A stretch of 64,000 nt of DNA, from positions 265,701 to 329,700 of the forward strand of contig CABJAS010000004.1 of assembly GCA_902363625.1 (NCBI GenBank), given 5' to 3'. The notes below the pieces were generated by a model. The model was given only the letters and a program-made list of their open reading frames with translations. It made no database searches and was not told where the DNA came from. This stretch comes from Clostridiaceae bacterium. Lineage in GTDB: Bacteria > Bacillota_I > Bacilli_A > Erysipelotrichales > Coprobacillaceae. How positions within the stretch are numbered: the stretch's first letter is position 1; every line of letters starts with the position of its first letter. Positions 48,381-57,362 of this stretch are shown piece by piece. Both the position numbers and the translations under genes were made by a program.

Positions 48381-48393
48381 AGGAGGTTAATCC

Positions 48394-49239
48394 ATGAGGG
48401 AAATAAAAACAGAGATCATCACTAAAGCGGTAAGAGATTTATGCATAGAGGCAAACTGTCAGTTACCTGAGGATGTCAGTCAGGTATTTGATAAGATGCT
48501 TTTAGAGGAAACGTTTCCGATCGCGAAAGATACACTTAAAATACTGGCGGAAAATGCAAGGTTAGCGAAAGAAAATCATTCTCCGATCTGTCAGGATACG
48601 GGAATGGCTTGTGTCTTTATTACTATCGGACAGGATGTGCATATCGTGGATGGAAGTCTTCAGGAAGCGATTCATGAAGGGGTACGTCAGGGCTATGAGG
48701 AGGGTTATCTAAGAAAAAGTGTAGTCAGTGAACCGATGTTTGATCGTGTGAATACAAAAGATAATACTCCGGCACTTATTTACTATGATATCGTTGAAGG
48801 GGAACAATTTGATATTGTCGTGGCACCAAAAGGATTTGGCTCAGAAAATATGTGTCAGATCAAAATGCTGAAGCCAAGTGATGGTGTAGAAGGCGTTAAA
48901 GAATTTGTCTTAAAGGTGATACGTGATGCCGGACCGAATGCTTGTCCGCCGATGGTGATCGGAGTAGGAATTGGCGGATCATTTGATAAGGTAGCCCTGC
49001 TTTCTAAAAAAGCGATGCTTCGACCAGTCGGCTCTCATCATAGCGATGCACGTTATCAATCGTTGGAAGAGGAATTGCTGGAAATGGTCAATGCCACAGG
49101 AATCGGACCAGGTGGATATGGCGGCAAAACAACCGCTTTATCATTAAATATTGAAACCTATCCAACGCATATTGCGGGAATGCCGGTAGCTGTCAGCATT
49201 TGCTGTCATGTTGCCAGACACAAGGGGGTATCATTATGA
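48394..49239 (+). CDS. Class I fumarate hydratase, alpha subunit
   Basis: A 281-residue alpha subunit of the oxygen-sensitive 4Fe-4S fumarase/tartrate dehydratase family (TtdA-like). Family elements: CQDTGMACVF, GSENMCQIKML, NACPPMVIGVGIGGSFDKVA, GPGGYGGKTTAL and a C-terminal CCHVARH; the Cys residues in these ligate the cluster. It hydrates fumarate to malate. Strong AAGGAGG before the ATG. The end overlaps the beta subunit gene by four bases (ATGA), so the two are coupled. The rest of the TCA cycle is not in the window; a partial branch for anaerobic C4 metabolism is likely. Confidence 0.9.
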   Translation: MREIKTEIITKAVRDLCIEANCQLPEDVSQVFDKMLLEETFPIAKDTLKILAENARLAKENHSPICQDTGMACVFITIGQDVHIVDGSLQEAIHEGVRQGYEEGYLRKSVVSEPMFDRVNTKDNTPALIYYDIVEGEQFDIVVAPKGFGSENMCQIKMLKPSDGVEGVKEFVLKVIRDAGPNACPPMVIGVGIGGSFDKVALLSKKAMLRPVGSHHSDARYQSLEEELLEMVNATGIGPGGYGGKTTALSLNIETYPTHIAGMPVAVSICCHVARHKGVSL

Positions 49240-49790
49240 TTCGTTTAACTACACCTTTAACAATAGATAAAGTCAAAGCCTTAAAAGCCGGAGATCAGGT
49301 GCTGTTATCAGGTACGATCTATACCGGGCGTGATGCAGCTCATAAACGTTTGATTGAATTGGTGAAACAGGGAAAAGATTTACCCTTTGATCCTAAGGAT
49401 CAAATCATCTATTATGTCGGACCAACACCCGCTAAACCGGGACAGATTTTTGGCAGCGGCGGACCGACAACATCAGGAAGAATGGATGCCTATGCACCGA
49501 CAATGCTGTCACTGGGACTCAGAGGAATGATTGGAAAAGGGTATCGCAATGACAGTGTAAAAGAAGCGATGCATACTTACACCGGTGTATATTTTGGCGC
49601 TATTGGCGGAGCGGGAGCTTATATCAGCCAATGTGTCAAACAGGCAAAGGTCATAGCCTTTGAAGATTTGGGAGCGGAAGCGATTCGTGAGCTCTATGTA
49701 GAGGAATTTCCATTAACGGTTGTGATTGACTGTGAGGGGAATGATTTATATGAAATCGGCAAGAAAGAATATTTGGGAGAGAAAGTATAG
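49236..49790 (+). CDS. Class I fumarate hydratase, beta subunit
   Basis: A 184-residue beta subunit (TtdB-like). Typical elements: GDQVLLSGTIYTGRDAAHKRL, IYYVGPTPAKPGQIFGSGGPTTSGRMD and the end segment FEDLGAEAIRELYVEEFPLTVVID. It completes the active site with the alpha subunit. The longest frame runs from 49200 inside the alpha gene; the ATG at 49236, preceded by AAGGGGG, gives the standard start MIRLTTPLT. A modest terminator follows. Confidence 0.9.
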   Translation: MIRLTTPLTIDKVKALKAGDQVLLSGTIYTGRDAAHKRLIELVKQGKDLPFDPKDQIIYYVGPTPAKPGQIFGSGGPTTSGRMDAYAPTMLSLGLRGMIGKGYRNDSVKEAMHTYTGVYFGAIGGAGAYISQCVKQAKVIAFEDLGAEAIRELYVEEFPLTVVIDCEGNDLYEIGKKEYLGEKV

Positions 49791-49806
49791 CTTTCTTTTC
49801 TTTTTA
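49780..49806 (+). terminator. Weak terminator after fumarase
   Basis: AGAAAG-loop-CTTTCT then TTTCTTTTT; it overlaps the stop codon. Confidence 0.55.
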
Positions 49807-49862
49807 TAATCTTTCTTGTATTCAAGCCAAATTATGATAAACTATTTATTTGAGGTGTGTCT

Positions 49863-51698
49863 ATGAAAATATTAAAGCAAGTAGCAGATAAAATATTATA
49901 TTTTATCAAAGCTTATAAGAGTGTTTTCATCATTAGCCTGATTGCCTTGTTTTGTGTGGAACTGCTTAATCATCCAACCTTCAATCTATTTGATCTGGTA
50001 AACTGGATGTTTCATCATAAACGGGTACTGCTGATGAATTATATCATTTACTGTAATATTTGTATTTTGATATATCTTGTCATGAACCGGCTTAATTGGT
50101 CGAATATCATTTTTATTACGACTCTTGTAGTCATTGGCATTTGCAACTACTATAAACTTCTTATGAAGGGTGAAAATGTTGTCCTTTGGGATGTGTTGAA
50201 TTTGCAGGCTGCGGCAGGAATCATGACTGAGTTAAATATAAAAATCAGTTGGCAGGTTATTTTATGTCTGGTGGTTTTATGTGCTGTTTTGTATCAGCAA
50301 TTCAGAGGTGCAAGGAAACAGCAGCGAATCAGTATTCGTTTTAAGTATTTAGCATTGGCGTTTATTGTATTATCCTCTTTAACGGTCGGCGTTATTTTTA
50401 ATAACGAAGTGCTGAATAGTTTAAAGATTACCAACATGGACTGGAATCAAGATAAGAATTATCGAGAAAACGGCTTTATTTTATCCTTCTTTATGAACCT
50501 GAAAAACATTTCGGTCGTGACGCCGGAGGATTACAGTGAAGAAAAGATAGAGGAAGTCACGAAAAGAATCGATGCCATTGAGGATCCAATACCGGTAGAC
50601 GTATCAGAAAAACCAAACATTATCGTGATTATGAATGAATCTTTTTCTGATATAACGATTGCTAACGAAGGATTAAGCTTTGATGAGCCTCTGACACCGT
50701 TTATTGATTCGTTAAATGACAATGTGGTACGAGGAAATTTATTGGTTTCCATCTTTGGCGGCGGAACAGCCAATACTGAATTTGAATATCTGACCGGGCA
50801 TTCAATGAAGCATTTACCGGTTGGCAGTGTTGCCTATGACCGCTATTTAGATGATGACGAAGACAGTATGGTGAAGGTGTTAAAAGAAGATGGCTATACG
50901 GCAACGGCAATACACCCTTACTTGGGAACATTCTGGAACCGTAATCATGTCTATCCTGCTTTTGGCTTCGATCAATTCTATACTATTGATGACTTCAGCG
51001 AAGACGCTAAAAAAGTAAAAGGGTATATCAGCGATGAAGAAGTCTATAATAAAATTGTCTCTTGCTATGAAAATAAAGATGCAGACTCTCCATTATTTAC
51101 ATTTTGTGTCACGATGGAAAATCATACCCCTTATACCGATACAAGCAATGGTGTTGTAGGTGTAGAAGGAGATGAGAGCCTTTTTAAAGAAGAAGGCAAA
51201 TTAGAAGCCGGAGTGCATGCCCGCGGAGTTCAAGATGCGGACGCAATGTATCAAAAATTAGTAGAATACTTCTCTGCTGAAGAGGAACCGACAATCGTTG
51301 TAATGTTTGGTGATCATCATCCATTTGTCAGTTCAACGATCAACAAGGATTCGGATCATTTAGATGATGTGAATAAATACAAAACACCGTTTGTAATGTG
51401 GGCAAATTATGATATTCCCACTCAGATCGGGGTGACCATGGATTCTTCAGTATTGGGAGCTTATACGTTATTAAATGCCGGAGTGACTTTACCAAATTAT
51501 TTAAAATACAATTACTATGCTGCAAGTTTAGTAGATGGGTATAATAATTATTTTGTCTTAGGGAAAAACGGTCAGTTTTATAAATATTCGGAGGATATGC
51601 CTGATAATATCCAACAGTTTTTAGAGGATCATGAACTGCTTCAGTACGATCAGCTGTTTGGACAGGAATATTCACGTCAGTACTTATGGAAGGAATAA
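49863..51698 (+). CDS. LTA synthase family sulfatase-fold protein (611 aa)
   Basis: Membrane enzyme with about five N-terminal helices (to about residue 185) and a large extracellular sulfatase domain. The catalytic Thr lies in GGGTANTEFEYLTG (Thr302, close to Thr300 of S. aureus LtaS). The metal ligands are expected at NESFSD (Glu) and FGDHHP (Asp-His). Such enzymes polymerise glycerol phosphate from phosphatidylglycerol into lipoteichoic acid, or transfer phosphoglycerol to other glycans; the exact product is not decided by sequence alone. Start chosen at 49863 (MKILK) behind GAGGTGTG. The next gene begins six bases after the stop. Confidence 0.85.
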   Translation: MKILKQVADKILYFIKAYKSVFIISLIALFCVELLNHPTFNLFDLVNWMFHHKRVLLMNYIIYCNICILIYLVMNRLNWSNIIFITTLVVIGICNYYKLLMKGENVVLWDVLNLQAAAGIMTELNIKISWQVILCLVVLCAVLYQQFRGARKQQRISIRFKYLALAFIVLSSLTVGVIFNNEVLNSLKITNMDWNQDKNYRENGFILSFFMNLKNISVVTPEDYSEEKIEEVTKRIDAIEDPIPVDVSEKPNIIVIMNESFSDITIANEGLSFDEPLTPFIDSLNDNVVRGNLLVSIFGGGTANTEFEYLTGHSMKHLPVGSVAYDRYLDDDEDSMVKVLKEDGYTATAIHPYLGTFWNRNHVYPAFGFDQFYTIDDFSEDAKKVKGYISDEEVYNKIVSCYENKDADSPLFTFCVTMENHTPYTDTSNGVVGVEGDESLFKEEGKLEAGVHARGVQDADAMYQKLVEYFSAEEEPTIVVMFGDHHPFVSSTINKDSDHLDDVNKYKTPFVMWANYDIPTQIGVTMDSSVLGAYTLLNAGVTLPNYLKYNYYAASLVDGYNNYFVLGKNGQFYKYSEDMPDNIQQFLEDHELLQYDQLFGQEYSRQYLWKE

Positions 51699-51704
51699 AG
51701 AAGA

Positions 51705-52928
51705 ATGAGAAAAAAACATTCATATTACAGTTCTTATGGAAGAAAGAGAAGGGTTAATTGGCGAAAAATCTTAGTTTTTGTCGGTATCCCTGTAGTTATC
51801 ATCGCAATCGTTATTGCATTGAATTTTAATCGTATTAAATTAATGACAAAAGGGTACAGCTTTTCAGAAGCAAATATCGTTTTGAAACAAAGTAAAGATG
51901 TGAAAGCAGAGTTGTTATCAAAAGCCAAAGTCAAATATTTAACAGACTGGCTGGCAATTGATTTAAATGCAGGTTATTATGATGAGTATGATCGATACTT
52001 TGATCTGCATCCGGAAATGAGCAAAGAAGATGTCGTATCAGCAATGCAGAATTTTATGGATAAAAAATATCCGGAATTAGTGAGCTTGGGTTATACAGAT
52101 GCAGATATTTGGACCATCTTAGGAAATGCTTCGATGGATGATATCCAATCATTGATTACAAACAAGTATACAATGGAAACAGTCAATCGTTTCAATAAAT
52201 ACAAATACTTTGATTATCAGAAAATCGGAGAATATATCACGGCTTCTTCGCAGTACAACAGTGATGAATATGCAGTGAATATTGTGAACTTCCCATTCGT
52301 TATATCTACGAATCCAACAAGTGAGCATTATGAAATAAAGAATCCAGAAGAGATCACGGCATTAGTTAAAAAAGGATTCTATTTGCCTAATACATATGTT
52401 CCTAGTGATTTAGTGGTGCCGGAAATGCCGATCGCACCGGACAATACGGATAATACAGTAAGACAAGTAGTAGCAGATGCTTTAGTCAAAATGACGGCAG
52501 ACGCTAAAAAGGCAGGAATGGAATTAGTATTAAACAGCGGATATCGTTCTTACAGTGAACAAACTAAGGTATATGATGAAACAGAATCGATTTATGGCGG
52601 TATCTATGCTTCTGAATATGTGGCATTGCCAGGAGCAAGTGAGCATCAGACCGGATTAGGTGTGGATATCACTTCTCAAAGTGTCGTGGACGGAACACGT
52701 ATTACATTTGGGGATACTGAAGAATATCAATGGGTGATTAAAAACTGTTATAAATATGGCTTTATCGTTCGTTTTGAAACAGAAAGCGCAGATATTACCG
52801 GAATTGCTCACGAACCATGGCATTTACGTTATGTCGGAGAGGATATTGCTAAAGTGATTCATGATAAAGGATGGACATTTGAGGAATATTGTTTAAATAC
52901 AAGTACATTGCCGGAAATTGACTATTAA
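51705..52928 (+). CDS. D-alanyl-D-alanine carboxypeptidase, VanY/M15 family (407 aa)
   Basis: One N-terminal anchor helix (about residues 21-40 after a basic cytoplasmic head) followed by a long extracellular region. The C-terminal peptidase_M15B domain has SGYRSYSEQ, SEHQTGLGVDI (zinc His and Asp) and HEPWHLRYVG (Glu and His). It removes the terminal D-Ala of peptidoglycan stem peptides and so tunes cross-linking. The 180 residues between anchor and catalytic domain are not recognised. It sits six bases after the LTA synthase-like gene and is probably co-transcribed. Strong terminator after it. Confidence 0.87.
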   Translation: MRKKHSYYSSYGRKRRVNWRKILVFVGIPVVIIAIVIALNFNRIKLMTKGYSFSEANIVLKQSKDVKAELLSKAKVKYLTDWLAIDLNAGYYDEYDRYFDLHPEMSKEDVVSAMQNFMDKKYPELVSLGYTDADIWTILGNASMDDIQSLITNKYTMETVNRFNKYKYFDYQKIGEYITASSQYNSDEYAVNIVNFPFVISTNPTSEHYEIKNPEEITALVKKGFYLPNTYVPSDLVVPEMPIAPDNTDNTVRQVVADALVKMTADAKKAGMELVLNSGYRSYSEQTKVYDETESIYGGIYASEYVALPGASEHQTGLGVDITSQSVVDGTRITFGDTEEYQWVIKNCYKYGFIVRFETESADITGIAHEPWHLRYVGEDIAKVIHDKGWTFEEYCLNTSTLPEIDY

Positions 52929-52951
52929 AAAGGGATTTTGTCCCTTTTTTA
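52926..52951 (+). terminator. Terminator after VanY-type gene
   Basis: AAAAAGGGA-ttttg-TCCCTTTTTT. Confidence 0.9.
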
Positions 52952-53008
52952 TTTATTCCTCATTTATAACTGTGCTAAAATATAAACGTATGAGAAAGTA
53001 GGGGACCT

Positions 53009-54700
53009 ATGAAAACATTGATTACAACATTAAATTCAAAATTTATTCATACTGCTTTAGCGCTGCGTTTATTATACGTAGCTTGCGCAGATAAATTTGA
53101 TATAGATTTTAAAGAATATACGATTAAAGATGATCTAAGTGAGGTGTGTGAAGATATCCTTTCCATGAATTTAGATGTATTGGCATTATCTACATATATA
53201 TGGAATGTTGAAAAAATAAAAGAGCTGGCAAAAATGGTTAAGCAGTGTCAGCCAAATATTGTCATTCTTTTAGGCGGACCGGAAGTCACTTATGAGCCAC
53301 GCTATTTTTTAGAAGAATTTTCTGTGGATTATGTATTATGTGGAGAAGGCGAGAAAACGCTGCCGGCATTATTAAAAGCAATAGAAGAAAAAAGTGAACC
53401 GCAGCTAGAAGGGATCTGCTATTTGAAAGATGGAAAATTAATGAATGAGGGCATCGCTAAAAACTGTGATTTATCTGAGATCGAAAAACTGCCGTCACCC
53501 TATCTTTTAGAACGTGATCTGCCGCATATTAAAGATCGCATCGTTTATTTTGAATCGAGCCGAGGATGTCCTTATCAATGTCAGTACTGCTTGTCCTCTT
53601 TAGAAAAAGGGGTCCGTTTTTACAGTGATACCTATATTCATGAACAGCTTTCAGCAATCATTCAAGCCGGAGCAAAAACGATTAAATTTTTAGACCGCAG
53701 CTTTAATGTTAATCCCACAAAAGCGTTGAATATCTTAGATTTTATTGTCACGCATCATCTTCCCGGACAGCAGTTTCAATTTGAAATCAATGCCGATGTC
53801 TTGGATCAGCGCATTATCGATTTTGTAAATGAAAAAGCACCGAAAGGCTTGCTTCGTTTTGAAGTCGGGATTCAATCGACCTATGAGCCAACAAACGAAG
53901 TAGTAAAAAGAAAACAAGATTTTCAGCGACTTTCAGAGGTAATCATGCAGTTGGTCAAAGGAGACAAGATTGATCTTCATTTAGATCTTATTGCCGGGCT
54001 TCCTTTTGAAAGCTATGAACGTTTTAAACAATCTTTTGATGATGTCTTTGCTTTTCGGGCAAAAGAGCTGCAGTTGGGTTTCCTAAAATTACTGCGAGGT
54101 ACCAGTCTGCGCGAGGATGCCGAGCTTTATGATTATACTTATCAAAAAGAAGCACCGTATGAAATTTTCGCCAATCATGTATTAAGCAATGAAGAACGAC
54201 AGGAAATCCATGTAGCTGAAGAAATGTTGGAAAAATATTGGAACAGCGGTCGCTTCTACCGAACCATGAATACTTTATTTGATCATGAAGTACGTTCACC
54301 TTTTGAGTTCTTTCATGACTTCGGGCGCTATTATATCGATCGTGGATTCAAAATGATCGGATACCAAGTAGATGAACTTTTTGTTTATTTGGAGTCCTAT
54401 TTAAAAACAAAAGATATTGATGTTTTAGAAGAAATGGTTTTGGACTATCTGGAGTTGTTTAAGGTAAAACCAAAGAAGTGGTGGAAGAGTGAGTGGACTC
54501 GCGAAGAACGCCAGATATTTACCCATGCTTTGCTCGAGGAGCACAATCTCTTAGCCTCGCTGCATCTGAATCAGGAATTGTTATTTCGTTACTGCCTGAT
54601 CGAAAAAATTAATAATCATTACATTATTGCACTTTATAAAGACTTTCAGCACCAGATTGCTGTACTGGAAATCGTAAATAATGAATATAAATTGATTTAA
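53009..54700 (+). CDS. B12-binding-domain radical SAM protein, DUF4080-type (563 aa)
   Basis: Residues 1-125 form a cobalamin-binding-like Rossmann domain (ILLGGPEVTYEP, YVLCGEGE). The radical SAM core has SSRGCPYQCQYC (Cys187, Cys191, Cys194) and the usual later strand FLDRSFNVNP. The C-terminal part (about residues 390-560) resembles DUF4080, found on many Firmicute members of this class. Most such enzymes are methyltransferases or rearrangement enzymes on unknown substrates. The classic His of cobalamin coordination (DxHxxG) is not evident, so cofactor use is uncertain. Shine-Dalgarno TAGGGG. It stands alone. Confidence 0.85.
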   Translation: MKTLITTLNSKFIHTALALRLLYVACADKFDIDFKEYTIKDDLSEVCEDILSMNLDVLALSTYIWNVEKIKELAKMVKQCQPNIVILLGGPEVTYEPRYFLEEFSVDYVLCGEGEKTLPALLKAIEEKSEPQLEGICYLKDGKLMNEGIAKNCDLSEIEKLPSPYLLERDLPHIKDRIVYFESSRGCPYQCQYCLSSLEKGVRFYSDTYIHEQLSAIIQAGAKTIKFLDRSFNVNPTKALNILDFIVTHHLPGQQFQFEINADVLDQRIIDFVNEKAPKGLLRFEVGIQSTYEPTNEVVKRKQDFQRLSEVIMQLVKGDKIDLHLDLIAGLPFESYERFKQSFDDVFAFRAKELQLGFLKLLRGTSLREDAELYDYTYQKEAPYEIFANHVLSNEERQEIHVAEEMLEKYWNSGRFYRTMNTLFDHEVRSPFEFFHDFGRYYIDRGFKMIGYQVDELFVYLESYLKTKDIDVLEEMVLDYLELFKVKPKKWWKSEWTREERQIFTHALLEEHNLLASLHLNQELLFRYCLIEKINNHYIIALYKDFQHQIAVLEIVNNEYKLI

Positions 54701-54759
54701 ACAGACAAATATATTAATTCGCTGTCGAAAACTGGCATATTCTGTAGAGGGGTGATAGA

Positions 54760-55038
54760 ATGTGTACAGTATGTATTACAGCAGTGGTTGTATTATTTTT
54801 AGTCGCTATTATTTTACTCAACATCAAAAAGCTGGGACTTCGCAAATTCTTAGTGCGTATGATTGTTGTTGCGGAAGAAGCATTTGAACATGGACAGAAC
54901 GATGATAAGTTTAATTATGTTTTCAATCAGTTTTATCAGCGTCTGCCAACCATGATTCGAATGTTTGTATCACAGCAGATGATTAAGAAATTTATTCAGG
55001 AAACATTTGATGAAATTAAGCTAGCACTCGATCATTAG
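54760..55038 (+). CDS. Small one-helix membrane protein, holin-LLH-like (92 aa)
   Basis: One N-terminal membrane helix (about residues 4-24) followed by a basic then helical soluble part (RKFLVRMIVVAEEAFEHGQNDDKFNYVFNQFY...MIKKFIQETFDEIKLAL). This pattern (single helix, then A-E-x...G...D-K, then a C-terminal helix with I-E-x-x-x...) resembles phage LLH-type holin proteins, but no phage genes are nearby. Shine-Dalgarno GAGGGGTGAT. It sits between the radical SAM gene and the GGDEF-EAL gene. I would call it a small membrane protein of unknown role. Confidence 0.7.
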   Translation: MCTVCITAVVVLFLVAIILLNIKKLGLRKFLVRMIVVAEEAFEHGQNDDKFNYVFNQFYQRLPTMIRMFVSQQMIKKFIQETFDEIKLALDH

Positions 55039-55084
55039 TAGGACACCTTTAGGTATCCTACTAATCTAGGGGGAGAGGACGGTT

Positions 55085-57301
55085 ATGAAAAAGTATTCGA
55101 CATCCAAACGATTTGTGATTATTGTGATTGCCTTGGTAATAGGCTCGCTCCTATATACCAATATCTTTTATAACACTATGCGTGAAAGAGTTTTATCAAT
55201 GCTTTCGGAAATTGCCTACCAATCGACACAGGTCCTGAAAAAGGAAGTAGAAAAGGGGGAAGCGGTTCTAAGCAACGTAGCGGATTATATCGCTCAGGAA
55301 GAATTAGATACGGACAATATCCTCGCTAAACTAGATACACTCAATGAGGATAATTTCTTTAAAAGAATGGGGATTGTTGATCTTGAAGGAGTTGGAAAAA
55401 CAACGGATGGATTACTCATGGATCTGTCTGACCGGAATTATTTTTTAAAAGGATTAGAAGGATATTCAAGTGTATCGGGAACCATTATCGATAAATCAGA
55501 TGGACAAGAAATCAATGTATTTAGTGCACCGATCATCAAAGAAGGAGAGGTCGTTGCATTATTGTTCGCTACATATGCAACAGATTATTACCGCAATCTA
55601 TTGACCACAACTATATTTAATGGACAGGGGTATACCTATGTCATTGATAATAAAGGGAATCGTGTCATTGCTTCTAATAATAAAAACAGCAAGATTGATT
55701 TTACGAACTTTTATGACGCTTTAAATGAAGATAAAGGAAATGAGGCTACAGCGAAAAAACTGCGTACAGCGATCGAACATAATGAAACCGGAAACCTGAC
55801 TTATACGTATGGTGTAGGTAAATATATGGACTATCGTCCATTAGATATCAACAACTGGTATGTCCTCACAATTATTCCTGATGAGGTGATTGCTACCTAT
55901 ACCAATTCATTAGTGCTGTTATCGGCATCATTTGCTTTAATCTGCGTAGGGGCAATTAGTTATTTAGTCGTATATATCTTTAAACAGAAAGAAAAGAATC
56001 AAAGAGAGCAGGAAGAAATGATCTTTACTGATGCTTTAACGGGCGGAATGAGTCAGGCGAGATTCAAGCTGGAAGCACGTTCTTTGATAAGACATCCGGG
56101 AGTTTCTTATGCGATTGTGGTGATGGATATTGAAAAATTCAAATATATCAATGATTTATATGGATTTTCAGAAGGAGACATTGTATTAAAGAAAATCTAT
56201 AATATTTTGAATGCTCAGCTAACTAAACATGAACTTTGTGCTCGTCAAAGTGGAGATCATTTTATTTTGCTGCTTCACATTGAAGAACGAAACAAGTTTA
56301 CTTTGCGTTTAGAAGAGCTCCAGAAGAGGCTTCTGCATTGTCACGAATTCGATCATCAGGAATATGAAATAAAAGCGAAGTTTGGAATCTGCTTAGCTAT
56401 TGATAAGTCTGATAGTTTAGAAACAATGATCGATCATGCGGATTTAGCACTGAATCTTATAAAAAAAGAAGTCATGCATTCCGTGAGTTACTACGACGAT
56501 CAGTTAAAAGAAAAGCTTCTGCAAATCAAAATGATTGAAAATAAGTTTGAGCTAGCCATCAATAATCGTGAATTTATTCTCTATTATCAGCCTAAATACA
56601 ATCTGCACACGAATCGCTTTGACGGTGGAGAAGCCCTAGTCCGATGGAAAAACAGTGAGGGTAAATTTATTACACCGAATCAGTTTATTCCGATTTTTGA
56701 AAGCAATGGCAGCATTATTAAATTAGATCGCTATGTTTTTGAAGAAGTATGTCACTCAATTTCCGAATGGTTGAAAGCCGGACTGCCGGTAGGAGCAATG
56801 TCAATCAATGTATCCCGATTAGATCTGTATTCTCCGGTTTTTGTAGATGATTATCTGCATATAATAGAAAAATATCAGATTCCTTCTGAATTGATTCAAT
56901 TAGAAATCACGGAAACCGCATTATTTGATAATAATGAAGAGATGTTGTCGATCATCAACCGTTTACATGATTATGGCATCGCAGTATTAATGGATGATTT
57001 TGGAACCGGCTATTCTTCTGTTTCCATGATTAAAGACATACCGATTGATGTCTTAAAGATTGATAAGAGTTTGATCGATGATTCATTAACGAATGATCGC
57101 GGACAGACGATTGTGAAAATGATTATTGATTTGTGTCATCAATTTGATATCAAAGTGACGACTGAAGGGGTTGAAACCAAAGAACAGTTTGACTTGCTTC
57201 GCTCACTTGGCTGTGATTTTATTCAAGGTTATTATTGTGCTAAACCAATGGATTTAGAAGCTTATATTCATATCTTAATGGAACTGTCTAATGAAGGATA
57301 G
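55085..57301 (+). CDS. Cache-GGDEF(degenerate)-EAL cyclic-di-GMP phosphodiesterase (738 aa)
   Basis: Signal-transduction membrane protein. Two membrane helices (about residues 9-29 and 279-302) flank an extracellular double-Cache-like sensor domain. The cytoplasmic GGDEF domain (about 315-470) has its signature as RQSGDHF instead of GGDEF, so cyclase activity is unlikely and it may bind GTP. The EAL domain (about 490-735) has EALVRW (Glu516), NVSRLDL, EITETAL, DDFGTGYSS, KIDKSL and TEGVET, the full set for hydrolysing cyclic-di-GMP. Likely an externally sensed phosphodiesterase. No other cyclic-di-GMP gene is in the window. The terminator stem includes the last codons. Confidence 0.9.
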   Translation: MKKYSTSKRFVIIVIALVIGSLLYTNIFYNTMRERVLSMLSEIAYQSTQVLKKEVEKGEAVLSNVADYIAQEELDTDNILAKLDTLNEDNFFKRMGIVDLEGVGKTTDGLLMDLSDRNYFLKGLEGYSSVSGTIIDKSDGQEINVFSAPIIKEGEVVALLFATYATDYYRNLLTTTIFNGQGYTYVIDNKGNRVIASNNKNSKIDFTNFYDALNEDKGNEATAKKLRTAIEHNETGNLTYTYGVGKYMDYRPLDINNWYVLTIIPDEVIATYTNSLVLLSASFALICVGAISYLVVYIFKQKEKNQREQEEMIFTDALTGGMSQARFKLEARSLIRHPGVSYAIVVMDIEKFKYINDLYGFSEGDIVLKKIYNILNAQLTKHELCARQSGDHFILLLHIEERNKFTLRLEELQKRLLHCHEFDHQEYEIKAKFGICLAIDKSDSLETMIDHADLALNLIKKEVMHSVSYYDDQLKEKLLQIKMIENKFELAINNREFILYYQPKYNLHTNRFDGGEALVRWKNSEGKFITPNQFIPIFESNGSIIKLDRYVFEEVCHSISEWLKAGLPVGAMSINVSRLDLYSPVFVDDYLHIIEKYQIPSELIQLEITETALFDNNEEMLSIINRLHDYGIAVLMDDFGTGYSSVSMIKDIPIDVLKIDKSLIDDSLTNDRGQTIVKMIIDLCHQFDIKVTTEGVETKEQFDLLRSLGCDFIQGYYCAKPMDLEAYIHILMELSNEG

Positions 57302-57312
57302 TTCCTTTTTCT
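57280..57312 (+). terminator. Terminator overlapping the end of the EAL gene
   Basis: GGAACTGTC (57280-57288) pairs with GATAGTTCC (57297-57305), then TTTTT. The left arm lies within the coding region. Confidence 0.7.
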
Positions 57313-57362
57313 GCTTTATGCAAGCGATTGAAATGTGATAAAATAGGAGCAGGAGGGATAAA

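Noticed and set aside
54760..55038. Prophage remnant suggested by the holin-like small protein
   Set aside because: No integrase, terminase, capsid or lysin gene nearby, and flanking genes are ordinary chromosomal genes.
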